Positions 1-12,447 are shown, numbered from the stretch's first letter. The stretch is 64,000 bases of DNA from Ichthyophis bannanicus (GCA_033557465.1 CM066032.1:56952955-57016954); one strand, 5' to 3'. The notes: generated by a model from the sequence alone, not told the origin. A program made the numbers and translations.

Positions 1-2
1 CC

Positions 3-2422
3 GCACTGCAAGACACCCAAGCCAAGGCCTTCCTTGATGCCCTCAAAGCACTAGGTTACTCTCAACTAATTAACTCCCCCACTCATATCAAGGGAAACAC
101 CCTCGACTTGATATTTGCTCCTCAGATAGCCAACTACCCCTCTCACAAGTTCAATCTCTCACTGAGCCCAGTACCATGGTCTGACCACAGTCTAATCAGA
201 TTCTCGCTGCCTTCCCTTCGTGGACCTAACTATCCCCCCACCCCAGTGGATAACACCATTACTACTCGGACACGCTACCTCCCATTCAACGAGCAGGAGA
301 TCATAGGGAGAGTATGCCCTCTCCTCGAAACACCCGAACTCAACCTCGATGACATGATAACATTATGGAACAAGTCCCTCAACGCAGTAAGTAACGTCCC
401 AACTACCAAGAAAAACTACAGGGGTAGGAAAAAAGCACCTTGGTATTCACCTGAACTTACAGCGTCCCTCCGGCGGTTGCATCAACTTGAAAAACGATGG
501 CACAGATCAAAGACAACCGAAAGCCAGGAAGCCTATAACACCCACCTCGACGCTCATAGAACAGCCGTATCCACAAGATTGAAACAATACCACTCAGATG
601 TTCTACTGAGAGCCATAAACAAACCACGAGAGCTATTCAATCTGGTCAAAAATCTGGCAAAGGAGCCCTCCCCCAACCAAACAAATTTACCTGACCCCCA
701 GGAATATGCAGACTACCTTCGCTCAAAGACGAGCCAACACCCTGCAAACTACCACCCCCCCGGAACATACAATCTCGCTACCTCCCGACTCCTCCCCTCT
801 AAATGGGGCAGCAGACAACCTCCACATTCTTAACTCCTTCTCCCCCCCCAACAGCAAGGGAGATCCAAGATACCATCACATGCATTAACACCACCACTGC
901 TCCGAGTGACCCGTGCCCGGCACAATGGGTAAAAGTGCTAAAATCAGACCTCAGCCCTTTCCTCGCCAAACTAATAGGAACATCCTTCACATCAGGGATA
1001 TTCCCTCAGAAGCTAAAACAAACCTCAATAAGACCCCTACTGAAGAACAAAAAGCTCGACCCCACAAAGATGGATTCTTACAGGCCTATATCGAGCATCC
1101 CGCTCCTAGCTAAAATCATGGAAAAAACAGTCCAACAGCAACTAACCCATCACATCGAAAACAACGCTTCCCTTGATTACTGCCAGCATGGGTTCAGAGA
1201 GTCCCATGGAGTGGATACCCTTCTGACTACATTATTCAACTCCCTTACCATTGGGCTCGATAACATCAGGAAGGGTTTCGCCCTTATCTTTCTGGACATC
1301 ACAGCCGCCTTCGACTCGGTAGACCACAAGATACTCCTATCTCGCCTCGCTGAGAAGGGCATCCATGGCAACGCTCTAGCATGGTGCGCCTCATACCTGA
1401 GTAACAGATGGCAACATGTCCGCTCCGGCTCCTCATTATCAGACACTTTCCCACTAGAAAAAGGGGTTCCGCAAGGTTCATCCCTCTCAGCCCTATTATT
1501 CAATATCTATATGCAGCCCATCTGCAGCCTTATCCGGTCCTTTAACATCAACTGCCTAGTATATGCTGATGATGTCCTAATGTTCACCCCAATAGACACA
1601 GACCATCCAAACCTTGACCAGCTCTCCTCTTGCTTCAACGTCGTCACAGACTGGCTACACAACCAAATGCTCAGAATAAATCTAAAAAAGACAGACGTCT
1701 TATTCATTGGAAGAGACCAGTCATTCACTCCCCCCTCATCAATCAAGGTGAACAACGCTGAACTCATCTCCAAGACAACGATCAAATACTTAGGCGTAAC
1801 ACTTGATCAGCACCTGGACATGCATGCTCATATAGACAATACTATCAGGACAATCTACCATAAATTACGGACACTACGCCTCATAAAGAACACTCTGGAA
1901 CCAAATGACTTCAGAACAGTCTTCCAGGCCATAATCATGCCCCACTTCGATTACGCCAATTCCATCCTACTTGGCCTCCCAAAGAGCTTGATAAACCCCT
2001 TGCAGCTTGTGATGAACACCGCAGCTAGAACCCTCTATGGAGCGTCTCGCAGAGACCATATCACCCCTATTCTGAAGAGCCTTCACTGGCTCCCCGTCCA
2101 ATACAGGATCACATTTAAGATCCTAACCATGACCTTCAAAGCAGTCAACTGTATCACCGCAACTACCCTGTCAGATCTGATTCAACCTACACCAGACAAT
2201 AGATTAAGAAGAGCCACATCCTGCAATACCATCCTCCTTCCAAAAGCCATCACAAAATGCAACAAATCCACTAGAAAGCGTGCCTTTGCCTTGTTTGCCC
2301 CCTCATGCTGGAACTCCCTCCCAACAGAAATCCGAACCATAAACAACCTCCCCCAGTTCAGAAAAGCCCTCAAACAGCACCTATTTATACAACACTTTTG
2401 TAACTCCGACAGCATCACCTAG
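3..2422 (+). pseudogene. L2-like LINE ORF2, partial and frameshifted
   Basis: This is the LINE polyprotein that nicks target DNA and reverse-transcribes the element RNA. The frame is open from base 3, giving the endonuclease C-terminus with 'KGNTLDLIFAP' and the catalytic 'PWSDH' block. It then stays in that frame to about 833. The RT domain continues in another frame from about 803 to the stop at 2420-2422, so there is a frameshift near 800-835. The RT keeps 'FLDITAAFDSVDH' (near 1290), 'GVPQGSSLSALLFNIYM' and 'YADD' at 1562-1573. The C-terminal block is of L2 type. The N-terminal half of the endonuclease lies outside the window. The copy is non-functional because of the frameshift unless programmed shifting occurs, for which I see no signal. 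Confidence 0.85.
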
Positions 2423-2546
2423 ACAGTATCACATGACCCTACAGTCTCTCAATCCAACGCCGCCTAACCAATCTCCTATGATAACTCTCCACCTCATCCA
2501 ACCATCTCCTTTAGGGCCTGTATCATAAACTCAGCTATGATGCAAT

Positions 2547-2646
2547 CCCCTTTTGTATATAATGTATAAAGTTCACCTGTTGTCCATGTTTAAGTTCCCC
2601 TTTTGTATATTATGTTTATAGTTCACCTGTTATCCATGTTTAAATT
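2547..2646 (+). repeat. two 50-bp tandem units in LINE 3' UTR
   Basis: Units 2547-2596 and 2597-2646 both read from 'CCCCTTTTGTATAT' to 'CCATGTTTAA' with a few substitutions, period 50. This is a local duplication in the LINE 3' UTR. Confidence 0.8.
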
Positions 2647-2707
2647 CCCTGTTTTATGTAAGTTCAATGTATGGCTGTTCCACATTGTACAAACTTGTTC
2701 CTTGTAA

Positions 2708-2733
2708 ACCGCGCTGATGCCGAATAGTGCGGT
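2708..2733 (+). other. LINE 3'-terminal hairpin
   Basis: ACCGCGCT at 2708-2715 pairs with AGTGCGGT at 2726-2733 (one G-T pair), leaving a 10-base loop beginning GATG. It sits just before the AAAT tail. The same hairpin occurs at the 3' end of the three other LINEs in the window, consistent with an RT recognition structure. Confidence 0.7.
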
Positions 2734-2779
2734 ATAGAAAAACATTAAATAAATAAATAAAATAAAATAAATAAATAAG

Positions 2780-3160
2780 TGTTTCTATTTTTGAGTCCAT
2801 TTGAGGTTCTAAAACCTCTGCCCTGCATTTCGAGGTGTTGATCAGTAGAATCATTAGATCTAGGGAGCAATTGTTTAAAATCTTGATCCAGTCTGACATG
2901 AAGGATTCGTCATCTATGAACATTCCGGGAGCTTTCTGCATTCTAAGGCCCCTCGGTATAATCTTCTTCCTGCAGTATTCCAATAATGAAGCTGCATGTA
3001 GGTCTTCTCTAATATACCGTTGTGTCATCTGGACCAAACTTTCCCATTCTTCTTCTAGATTGGGTACTGCATCTTCTTCTGTAAAGAAGGGGTCCTCTGG
3101 TAACATTGATTGCAGCGCTTCTTCTTTATAACTGAGGACATACCTCCAAGGGGAGAACAT
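2780..3160 (-). pseudogene. Penelope-like ORF, N-terminal fragment
   Basis: About 127 codons are open on the minus strand from the ATG at 3160 until the LINE insertion. The fragment contains an acidic helical region and the block 'EYCRKKIIPRGLR', which I recognise as the pre-RT region of Neptune/Poseidon-type Penelope-like elements of fish and amphibians. No RT motifs are present because the rest of the ORF has been displaced or lost at the junction with the LINE at 2778. The hammerhead-like motif lies about 120 bp upstream of the ATG, as expected for a PLE pseudo-LTR preceding the ORF. The assignment is by motif memory, not by alignment. Confidence 0.6.
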
Positions 3161-3275
3161 GGCTCTGAGTTGATCAAGTCAAACACAAGGAGGAGCAGAA
3201 CAGCTCTTGCTGGGGTAATCAGGGTGATACAAGGAGCAGGAGACGTATAGTGGTCACAGGATGCTTTATTTATGG

Positions 3276-3313
3276 ACCCCAATGCGTTTCGGCGAACGCC
3301 TTCCTTAGGAGGT
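3276..3313 (-). ncRNA. hammerhead-like motif of PLE pLTR (degenerate)
   Basis: On the minus strand: stem I ACCUC/GGGGU, core CUAAGGA, stem II GGCG-UU-CGCC, GAAA, a minimal stem III and the cleavage-site region AUU. Penelope-like pseudo-LTRs are known to carry small type I hammerhead ribozymes. Here the core CUGANGA has an A in place of the essential G (CUAAGGA), so catalysis is unlikely. Confidence 0.5.
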
Positions 3314-3944
3314 ATGCAGCTTACATGTATAAAACAAATTAAAAGTAATCAATCATAGAAATGAAAATATAAATACGAAAGAGTATGTAGGTTAAAAGTT
3401 AAAAATACAATTATAAAATACTATCAAAACATGTAAATATAACATATAATGTGTTATAAATAAGAATAAAAGTGTAAAATGTATATACAATTATAATATG
3501 TTGTGAATAAAAATCATAATACACATGAACATTAAACGCATATTGAACACCATCAAAACACCATCGAACGCAGGGCAATAAAGGTCAAGAACACAGAAAA
3601 ACGTCTGACTGTGTGGTGCTATAACAAATCACTGAATAAACAAAGAACGTCCATAAGAATATGGTATGTTACACCTATATAAGACTGTAGAGTTTAGACT
3701 GTACTCACTATATCACAACGTAATGCACGTCACATATGGGCTAATCCTGTGTTGTGCTGATGTGACTAAAGGAACAACAGAGATATAATAAGCAATTTAG
3801 TATATGCAATATAGTTACTGCGAAACATCTGAACCATATTCTAATTGCATAACACCTGAGGCAAAAGAAGGTATGTTTATATTGTCTCTAGGGTTCTTGT
3901 CATCATATTATTGTGTGTATTTAGATTAAAATGATATGACTTTC

Positions 3945-4090
3945 TCCTTGTGGCCTTGGGCAAGTCACTTAACCCTCCATTGCCTCAGAAGAAAGGTCTG
4001 GCAATCTACTTCCGGTGACACTGCCAAGAAAACCCAGGAGCTTCTGGTTCGCCAGGAGTCAGGACTGACTCGAAGGCACACATTGCATTT
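3945..4090 (+). mobile_element. SINE fragment with RTE-like tail
   Basis: The central part reads 'GGGCAAGTCACTTAACCC' and 'CCATTGCCTCAG', typical of MIR/CORE-type tRNA SINEs. The 3' part, with 'GCCAAGAAAACCC' and 'TTCGCCAGGAGTCAGGACTGA', resembles the tail of the RTE/BovB-like LINE at 10515-10565. The tRNA-derived head is missing. The same SINE occurs at 47188-47338 on the minus strand with its head. Confidence 0.6.
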
Positions 4091-5480
4091 TTGATATGAC
4101 TTTGCAATATAGTTCCATTTTATATTATGTGACCAGGAGTTACAAACAATGTACAGAGCATGTAGTCATATATTTAAACTATTGAATACTAACTACAAGG
4201 TGAATCATATTTTTTGCATTCAAATAAAAATTGTGATGTAACTTAAAATGTTGTGTCTTTTTTTATATATATAGTGTGCCTTTTTATTGTGCAAACACGA
4301 TCTTTATTGATTAAGCGTAGGTTACAGGGAATGCTGTGAATATACAATCATATATCTAAAGTGCAGTTAATACTCACTAAAGAAGTGTAAATACGAACAC
4401 TGAACACAAAAGGAAAGTGATCTCCAGTGGAAGAAAACAAATAGTAATGCTTAATGCTATGGAAATATGCAAGTTGACGATTGAAGAGGCATTAATTTGG
4501 GATAACAGACGGTGATCGCCTTTGTTAGAGCACTAAATAGCGTAGATAAAGTTTATGACTATGAGGATCACGGTACTATATTGAAAAATGTATCCCTGTG
4601 CATCATATAAACAAATATTTAAACCCTTATGTAATCGCCCGAGAGCACTAAGTGAAACTACTGGTAATGATGATGCGTTGTATATATTAATTAGTAACAT
4701 TTTAATATATAACTAAAGATTGGAGTTCTGTGAACCGGAGAATCTGTAACCAGAGAGCGTGACAGTGCTATGCCGTGTGTTTTCCAAACGTGTGGTATAG
4801 TGAATGCTGTTCTTCGTTGAAAGACCAAAGAGAAACATAAATCTTATACCTAAGGATAAAATGGCACCTCGTGAAATAAAATGTATTAAACCTACCAGTA
4901 AAAATCCTGAAGTGCGGAGAGGAGAAAACTATAAGTAATGTATTGAGTCACGAGGTTCAAAACTTTCAAAGTCCTTGACGGCTATGCTCTGTCTACGGTG
5001 GAAAAACTGATTCAACACCACGAGGGCTGTAAAGGGAAATAGGGTGAAACATTGTTCTTCTAAAAAGAAAGGTCAATAAATACCTGTTTTTGAATAAACA
5101 AACTATAATCAAATAGCTTATGAATACAGAGAATAGAAAATTGTGATATGGAGATTCAGACCTTTGAAGTCTTCAGTAGCTGCGCTCTATCTGCAGTAGA
5201 AAACTGATTGAACGCTTCGGATGCATTTTATGGGCGCTGAAAAAACGCGCCAAAATGGTTGTGGTGGGCGTGGCTAAAAAATTCTGTGAATCACAAGGAT
5301 GAGGTTTTCTGATAAGATAGCTCATTATATCCTACTGTCCTTTAGATAAAAAGAGAGATTATATAATCTTTAAAAAGGGGGTAAAAGATAATTATAAACT
5401 AACCAGCTATGAAACACAGTTTAATTGAATGATTTTAGAATCAAGTACTAAAATATGCCACCAAGGGACGTGTAAACTTC

Positions 5481-5688
5481 AGAGGTCATGAATTGCTGGT
5501 GTGGCGGGCAGGGCTGCCAACCACCTCTATCTTTGCACAATGCTGAAATAGGTGTGGGAGTGTGTGTATGTCTATCCATTGTTTTGTGTCTGCCTACTCC
5601 TCACTGAGCCCACAATCCTTACACTGTTTCCAGTGTTAACCTGCCAATGTGCATAATGCGGAGAAAGGTATTGTGGGTATGGCCCGGA
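5481..5688 (+). other. Harbinger long-repeat fragment, inverted relative to 7395-7612
   Basis: This module, including 'TGCCAATGTGCATAATG' and the 'GTGGGAGTGTGTGT' stretch, matches 23850-24055 in the same orientation and 7395-7612 in inverted orientation. It ends exactly at the hAT-like terminus at 5689. Confidence 0.6.
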
Positions 5689-6200
5689 CAGGGCCAGCCC
5701 ATCCATTGTGCAAGAATGTTGTTTGCACAGAGCCCCGCGTTTCAGGGGGCCTCGCGCAAACAACATTCTGCATTAAAATTTTAAAAAAAACTGACTGCTG
5801 CTGCTGTTGCCGCTGCCGCCGTGGCAGCGGCAGAATCGATTGACCTGCAGCCCACCCCCCCCCCCACCTGTCCTGCAGAGCCCTCCCAGCCTCAGCTCTA
5901 TCAGCTGCGGCTTTCAGAGCCGCAAAGAGTTTCTCTCTCGCGGCTCTGTTAAGCCTGCCGGGGCTGATGGGAAACTTCCCATCAGCCCCCATGGGCTTAA
6001 CAGAGCCGCAAGGGAAACTCTCTCTTCGCGGCTCGAAAAGCATGCTGCTGAGGCCAGGAGGGCTCTACAAGGCATCTGTGGAACAATTGATTCTGCTGCT
6101 GCCACAGCGGTAGTGTCAGTGTCAGCAGGAGCCAGCTTGTTTTTTTTTTTTAGTTTTAAATTTACCTGGGCTGATTGTGGGGAGTTGGGGTTAGGACAGG
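5689..6200 (-). mobile_element. hAT-type element fragment with GC-rich foldback
   Basis: The left terminus CAGGGCCAGCCC plus the adjoining 'AAGAATGTTGTTTGC' palindrome is the reverse complement of the right end of the complete hAT element ending at 22522. Inside lies the same GC-rich foldback (arms about 5905-6045, centre ~5970) and one unit of the G-run minisatellite near 6165-6200. I find no opposite terminus or target duplication at ~6200, where it joins Harbinger-type sequence, so the copy is truncated or recombined. Confidence 0.55.
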
Positions 6201-9200
6201 TAATTGGCTGACAAGGTGCTTATAAAGTGCCCTATAGTTTAGGCCACCGAGGTGAGGGTGTTTCTGATGGCAGCACAGATTGATTGCCTCAGACAGCCTT
6301 GTTCAATGAGATCTCTGAGGGATCAAACCCACAACCTCTGGCTCAGCAGTCATTGTAGTAACCAGTGGGCTACACCTCTATAGCTTTTATCACAGCACTG
6401 CTAGCTACAGAAAGACTGAAGGTCATCGCATGAAATGTCTGCGGTGGTTACCTGGACAGGGTAGACCCACCAGTACCCATGGTGCAATGCACATGCAGAA
6501 CAGCAGTCTACATCTGATCACAGGATGGGGCATGTGCCTCTACAGCACCTCAGCCTGGTAGGGGGCACTGACCGTGTGTGTTACTGGCAAAGAGTAGCTA
6601 CAGACCGTGACATTGTGCAGTTCCTGTGCTCACCCTGCAGTACCTGGCTTGGCTGAGATAGGCTATGCTGCAGGTCCCCATCAGTGCCAGTGTTGACAGT
6701 CCTTGCAGACACACCTAGATACTCCTGTGTCCATCTATATTCCCCAATCACGTGGGCCCAGAATAGTGCATAACCTGTGTGGTTGCCATGGTCACCTGTT
6801 ATAAGAGCAGAGGGGTGTCTGGACCCACATGCAGATTATGTACCGCCACCTACCAACCCGCCCTCTCTGGGTCAGGATCTGTCACCAACAGAGCCACATT
6901 CTACATCTTTGCAATGGGACCATCAACCCCAGTCCCGCTGGGGAAAGGCCGCCCTCCAAGGCAGGCACTGCAGATCTGTACGTATAACATAGAGCACTGG
7001 CAGACAGGCCTGCAAAAGCTCTGCCCCACACCACCACCACCAAAGAGCAAAGTCAGTCTGCACCTGCTGCACCCTGCAAGGTGTTCCAGCCATACGCATG
7101 CTAACTGTAGACAGTCTGCTAGCCAGTACATAATGCACATTCCTAGAGGAACTACATACACCCAGAAGTGGGATGTAAGCACAAACACCAAGCAGGTATG
7201 TCAGTGATTGGGCCCCAAAAAAAACCCTCACAGACAGCACTTGAGAAAAATACTGTATAGCACTATGTGGGAACCTAGAAATGCCATGATCACTGCTTAG
7301 TCAGGGTGAGAGTGACCTCACAGCATAACATGCTGTGGTCACCCTGTCCATGCAGGTGGTGGTCAGGCACTACAATGTCACAGCCATTGCCCTTTACCCT
7401 GTGCAGATGCATCCTGCCCAGACCGCCTTGTCAGGGCCATACCCACAATACCTTGCTCCTCATTATGCACATTGGCAGGCTAATGCTGCAGTGCAAGCAT
7501 TGTGGGCTCAGTAAGGTGTAGGCAGCCACAAAACACTGGATAGACATATACACACTCCCACACCTATTTCAGCATTGCGCAAAGATAAAGGAAGTTGGCA
7601 GCCCTCCCTGCAACACCAGTCCTGAGCACAGTGCAGGCATTGCTAAGGTATTCAATACTGTTAGGGTCACTCTCCAGGATGGTAAACACTGTCAAAAAAA
7701 AGGAAACACACTCCACATATATCAGAAAGGTTGCTATGACGAATCTCTGTTAACAAATTGTGTTTACTTTAGAATTAGTTATCTGAAATTAATCATAGCA
7801 ACTTTTTGATATATGTGGAGTGTGTTTCCATGTTTATGACAGCATTGCTAAGGTATGCAGGTGCTAGTAGTGGTAACTGGTGCTCTGTGTCGGGCCCAAC
7901 AGCCTGACTCTCCATGAGGCTTTGGATAGTGGAGCTTGTGGGTATGGGTGTTTGTGCCCCTGTTGGCCGATCCTCTAGGGCAGTGTTTCCCAACCCAGTC
8001 CTATGGGGCACACCGGCCAGTCAGGTTTTCGGGATATCCCTAATGACTATGCATGAGATATATATGCATTAGAGATATCCTGCCAACCTGACTGGTTTGT
8101 GGCCCTCCAGGGCTGGATTTGGAGACCCCTGCCTTACACCTCTGTCATTTAAGATTGTGAGTGGGCAAGGTGCAGATCTCCTAGACATCGTAAGGGTATA
8201 TAGAATGTGACACATTCCTCCTCGATTCTCACCACCACCAAAAAGTTGTCTAATAGACAATATTTTGGTGGTGGTGAGAAGTGAGGAGGAATGTGACACA
8301 TTCTATATACCTTTTTGATGTCTTGGACATCTGCACCTTGCCCACTCACAATCTTAGATGACAGAGGTGTTAGGCAGGGGTCTAAAAATCCAGCCCTGGA
8401 GGGCCACAAACCAGTCAGGTTGGCAGGATATCTCTAATGCATATATATCTCATGCATAGTCATTAGGGATATCCCGAAAACCTGACTGGCCGGTGTGCCC
8501 CATAGGACTGGGTTGGGAAACACTGCTCTAGGGAGTGCACATGTTTATGTTGTGTGTGCTCTGTAGGGTAAAATGTAAGGACATGGTCTGCAGGAGCCAC
8601 AGCTGGGACTTGAACATGTGACCTTCTGCCCCTGAACACACTGGCTGTATGTATAGCACCAAACTGTTGCCATAGAGGCAGGCTATTCCCTGGGGATACC
8701 ATGACTGTTCTTCAGACAGACCTTGTCTGTTGCACTGCACGCCACCCACCTAAACAGGGCTTGGACTTGGTCTGCTATGGGCAGATGCCACTGCCCCCTC
8801 CACCACCAGCACCCCTCCACCACCACGCTGACATGCCCTTATGCCGGTGGTGCTGGTGGTGCGCAGTCCCAGGCCATCCAGTGTGTCGGTAGGCAGCTAT
8901 CTATGGTGTGGGGTCTGGGGTAGGTGTGCCTACATAGACATCCACGCTTCCCCCCGGCACTGCCTGCCAATGTTATCTGCCCTTTGGGGCACCTGCTGGG
9001 TGCTGTCCCCTGGATGGGACTCAGTGGGACACACACACTCGTGGGCATGTTTGACCTTGGTCAGTTGCTGTACTGCTTATTTTCAGTTTCTGCATTCCTA
9101 TGTGCCACCTAGGCATATGCCTAGTCCACCCTGTGCCCCAGCTTCCCCACTGCATGTTCTGCCTGCAGCCCCCTGTACCCCATTTACAGCATCACTTGGG

Positions 9201-9575
9201 CACTATGCTGTTGCTGCACATGTAGCACTACTATCACTTTTCTTGGTCTCCGTGCCTTTGCTGTACATTGCTGACTGATATGATTTCTCTCTCCTGCACA
9301 TTTGCCTCTAACGCCAGGTTTTCACTTGCGGTAATTTTCTGCCTTTCATTTCACACCGTTAATGTAGCAGGAGCCACTCCCCGCCCACCCTCCGCCCATT
9401 GACCCCTTGTCTCCGCCCTCTCTCCACCCTCTGTGGGACTTTAACGCTGGCGGAGATGTTATCACGCAAAAGGTAGTGTTACTGCATGTTAACGTTATGT
9501 TATCGCACGATAACATTACTTTTTGCACAATAACGTAGCCGCTGCTACATTATCGCCGTTTAGTAAGCATGCCCC
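6201..9575 (-). mobile_element. Harbinger-type long repeat, partial, minus orientation
   Basis: The terminus at 9559-9575 on the minus strand reads as a GGGGCATGCTTACTAAA inverted terminal repeat and is followed on the plus strand by TAA (9576-9578), a TWA-type target site as in PIF/Harbinger. Modules follow in the same order as at 22531-24200 but inverted. There is no coding sequence. It carries tRNA-like modules near 8570-8660 and 6308-6380 (minus), and a palindromic hAT element at 7981-8525. The other terminus is missing; the repeat breaks at the hAT fragment near 6200. Confidence 0.65.
7981..8525. mobile_element. 545-bp palindromic hAT-type MITE
   Basis: The element begins CAGTGTTTCCCAACC and ends with its complement, and the two halves are near-perfect inverted repeats, so it can fold along its whole length. 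The 8-bp target duplication CTCTAGGG is perfect (7973-7980 and 8526-8533), which with CAG termini indicates a hAT superfamily non-autonomous element. Near-identical 545-bp copies lie at 14416-14960 and 15175-15719. Confidence 0.9.
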
Positions 9576-9578
9576 TAA

Positions 9579-10019
9579 GTCCCATAGACTGTCTGTAAAA
9601 CCTGATGTGGAGTCTCCAGTGGATAGGAAGGGATTTTCCACCTCAGGAACCACACATTATTTCTATTTCAAGGAAGCGCTCCAGACAAGATAATGATGTT
9701 CTAAAATCTGAGTCTTTATGGAGAATGTTTAATCCAAACCAAATAATGCATAATATATATATAGCAGCAGATAACATTAGGTAATGAGAAAAGTTGCTGC
9801 TGCACAGAAAACAAGTAAATGATGCAGAATATGGTTCAGATGCTTTCTTCCACATGCTTCTGGAACACCCTCCTTTACTGGGCTTCCTGCATGTCCAAAA
9901 TACATTTTTTGGTACCTGCTTGAATCCCTCCTTCAAGCCCCCTCCTCTGTCTCTTACTTCTATATGTACAGCACTGTGTCTGCCTTGTAGCACTATACAA
10001 ATGCTAAATAGTAGAAGTA
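9579..10019. other. unassigned sequence
   Basis: No coding or diagnostic repeat structure was recognised for most of this stretch. Its last part (about 9963-10019, 'AGCACTATACAAATGCTAAATAG' style) resembles the 3' tail of a LINE or SINE ending in a TAG-rich simple repeat, but I cannot name the family. Confidence 0.3.
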
Positions 10020-10565
10020 GATGACGCATTGCTCTTGGCAGAATGGCTATGAAAGACCTAGATAAGATTCTCAAGAGCAGAGATGTCTCTCTCCATACAA
10101 AGATTCGACTTGTTCAAGCCATGATATTTTCAATAACATCATATAGATATGAAAGTTGGACAGTGAAAAAATTAGACAGGAAGCAAATTGATGCCTTTGA
10201 ATTATGGTGCTGGTGGTGAATACTGTGTATACCATGCACTACACGAAGAATAAACCAGTCAGTACTAGAGGAGATCAAACCTAAGCTTTCTTTAGAAGCT
10301 CAGATGACAAGACTTCGACTTTCATACTTTGGACACATCATGAGAAGAGAGAGATCATTAGAGAAAGACATCATGCTTGGCAAGATAGAAGGTCAACGCA
10401 AAAGAGGAAGGCCAGCAATGAGATGGATTGATACAATAACAGCAGCTACGGGTACCAGTCTGTCAACAATGAGCCGCCTGACTGAAGACCTAACACAATT
10501 TAGGATAGCTATCCAGAGGGTCGCCATGAGTCGACACTGACTTCACAGCACTTAACAACAACAGA
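10020..10565 (+). pseudogene. RTE/BovB-like LINE, C-terminal fragment and 3' tail
   Basis: A reading frame with an in-frame stop (TGA after 'ELWCWW', near 10218) encodes the region after RT of an RTE-type LINE. The block 'LSYFGHIMRRERSLEKDIM', followed by 'GKIEGQRKRGRPAMRWID', is the characteristic RTE-BovB C-terminus. The last residues 'RVAMSRH' precede the 3' tail 'GGGTCGCCATGAGTCGACAC' and a short AAC repeat near 10555-10563. Endonuclease and RT domains are absent, as expected for a 5'-truncated insertion. The same tail motif is found in the SINE at 3945-4090. Confidence 0.75.
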
Positions 10566-12447
10566 AGTAGTAATGGTTGACAAATAGAAAGAAACGCGGG
10601 ATGACTGCCTATTTTTGAAGAATGAAAGTGAAAGCATAACAGAGTGGATGTGAAAGTGACTCCTCTTAGCATAATGAAAAGAAAACACTGTATTTCCAGG
10701 AAATCATGCTGCAGCCAGTAATGTGAAACTGAAACACTAATTGAGATTCTGATCTCTGGGCTTTATCAGGAACAAAGGTCAGTAATGGAATGGAAATTCC
10801 CCAGGTTCCCTGAGCCTCTGGGCCTCCTCTACTTGCAATGTCTTGTTACAAGATTTAAAAGCGGCAGATGGACCATTAATCTGCTGCAGTCACTGGGGAT
10901 TAATGCTGAAGTCAAAAATACATGCGATGTGCATAATAATTCCTGTAACTTGAACCTTTCATTCTAACAAGACAGCACGGTGTTTAATGATGTAGTGCTT
11001 CAGAATGAAAATAAAAATGGAGCTTTTAAACATAAAACGTCCTGTATAGCTTCTGGGGAGCACATTCAAAAGGATTAATGTGTTTTGCAGACCTGCAAAC
11101 CATGTTAATCCCGCTTTATGGGATCTTGAGTGGCACATATCCAGTTTACATTAAATATCCCCTCCTAGCCCATCTAAATGCCCCAACTAACTAGCAAGCA
11201 TCAGGTTGTAGCGGGAGCTGCATTTTTAGCAGTGATATTGAGCTACTAACTGGTTAACTAATTTGGCTGAAGTTAGGTCAGAAAAAAGAAATATTGCACT
11301 GACTGGATAGCTAATATGCTATCCGGCCAAACAGGGTATTCATTACCACTGGATGGATATGGCCCTGGTACTGAATATCCGATCATAAGTTAAAGCAGTG
11401 ATGGCAAACACTTTAACAACGATGGCCATTGGCATTCAATATGGGTCTAATCTTGAGACGCAGATAGTGGGGCTGAACATCTTGGTAGGTCGTGCAGCCC
11501 TGCTATTCTTTGGGACTGTATGCTTCCTGACTCTCTCCCTGCACACACAGAGCCTCTGTGCAGGGAGAGCTGAACAAGGGTGGGAGAGGGCGGGGAATGG
11601 CCGGAGCTGGGGCAGGCCAAGGTATCCGGACGTACAGGGCCAATTGAAGTCATGGTCTTGTTTGTCCGGCAGATAAGGGATCAATGTGCTGCTTATTTCA
11701 CCTCAGAAGTGGAATAAGCAGAGGCGATGGCAACGATCGGGTCTGGCAGACCACCCAAAGCAGGAAGCAGCATCAGGTGAGGTCCCTCCTCCCGATTCTG
11801 GCCCTGGCAGACCCTGCTGAGGGTTGGGCAGAAGGGGCATAACACCACATCCCACTTCGGGCAGACTGTGCTCCTGCTGGGCATCTCGGAGCCATGGTGA
11901 CGGGATGCCATGGTACCGGAACATTAGCAGGAGCACAGAGTGGGCTGGCTGTGCTGCACTGTGGATGTCTCCCGTGGGGATTCAGGGGCACACCAGGCCA
12001 TCCCAGTGCCTGATCCTGCCACCATGGGAAAGTCTAGCTCCTGCGGTTCAGAATCGGGTGCGATCCCAGCCCATGCTGTTCTCGGATGTCTGGATGGCCG
12101 GGACGCACCCCTTACTGAATCGGGCTCTATGTATCCCTCTGTATTCAAACATTTTCCTAACAGCATAAACAGATGTCACTTTACTTCCACCAAAATGTTA
12201 TTGTATCAGAGGATATTCATATATCTCAATGAGGCCACTATTTTTGGGCTCTTAAGTATAACAAACTTCCTACCCAAGTCACTCCAAAAACTCTCTCAAT
12301 GTTAGATTTCAAAGAAAATCAGTTTTCAAAATTATATTTTGGCCTTCCAGATCTCATAAATGTAATCTTTCCTTATTTTCAGTCAGTTGATATTTACTTG
12401 TTAAAGCTATCACATTGGTTTTTTTTTTTCATATTATGACATTTATT
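10566..12447. other. unassigned sequence, no gene seen
   Basis: Short open frames only, none with a recognisable domain. The base composition changes from AT-rich (to ~11100) to a mixed segment around 11500-12100. No terminal repeats, target duplications or tRNA-like boxes were found. It may be old repeat or unique sequence. Confidence 0.4.

Larger units (their letters stand above)
1..2778 (+). mobile_element. L2-like LINE, 5' part outside window
   Basis: This is a non-LTR retrotransposon of the Jockey/CR1/L2 group, cut by the left window edge. It contains the C-terminal part of an APE-type endonuclease, a complete reverse transcriptase, a short 3' UTR, a terminal hairpin (2708-2733) and an AAAT-type tail (about 2744-2778). 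The L2 assignment rests on the RT motifs, the C-terminal block around 'LHWLPVQYR' and the tail; it is from memory of the family. Its 3' end abuts the coding part of a minus-strand Penelope-like element, so it probably inserted there. Confidence 0.85.
2779..5480 (-). mobile_element. Penelope-like element, 5' part (pLTR plus start of ORF)
   Basis: Read on the minus strand from about 5480 to 2779, this holds an AT-rich leader, a hammerhead-like motif (3276-3313) and the start of a Penelope-type ORF. The sequence after the motif, a block around 'GACCACTATACG' and 'TGCTCCTTGT', recurs after the motif of the plus-strand copy near 26930, so both belong to one PLE family. Within the leader, 4954-5035 and 5149-5223 are diverged repeats. 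The 5' boundary near 5480 is approximate. The coding part is cut by the LINE at 2778. Confidence 0.65.

Noticed and set aside
11393..11410. hAT terminus CAGTGATGGCAAAC
   Set aside because: No partner terminus or 8-bp duplication found nearby; probably chance or a decayed end.
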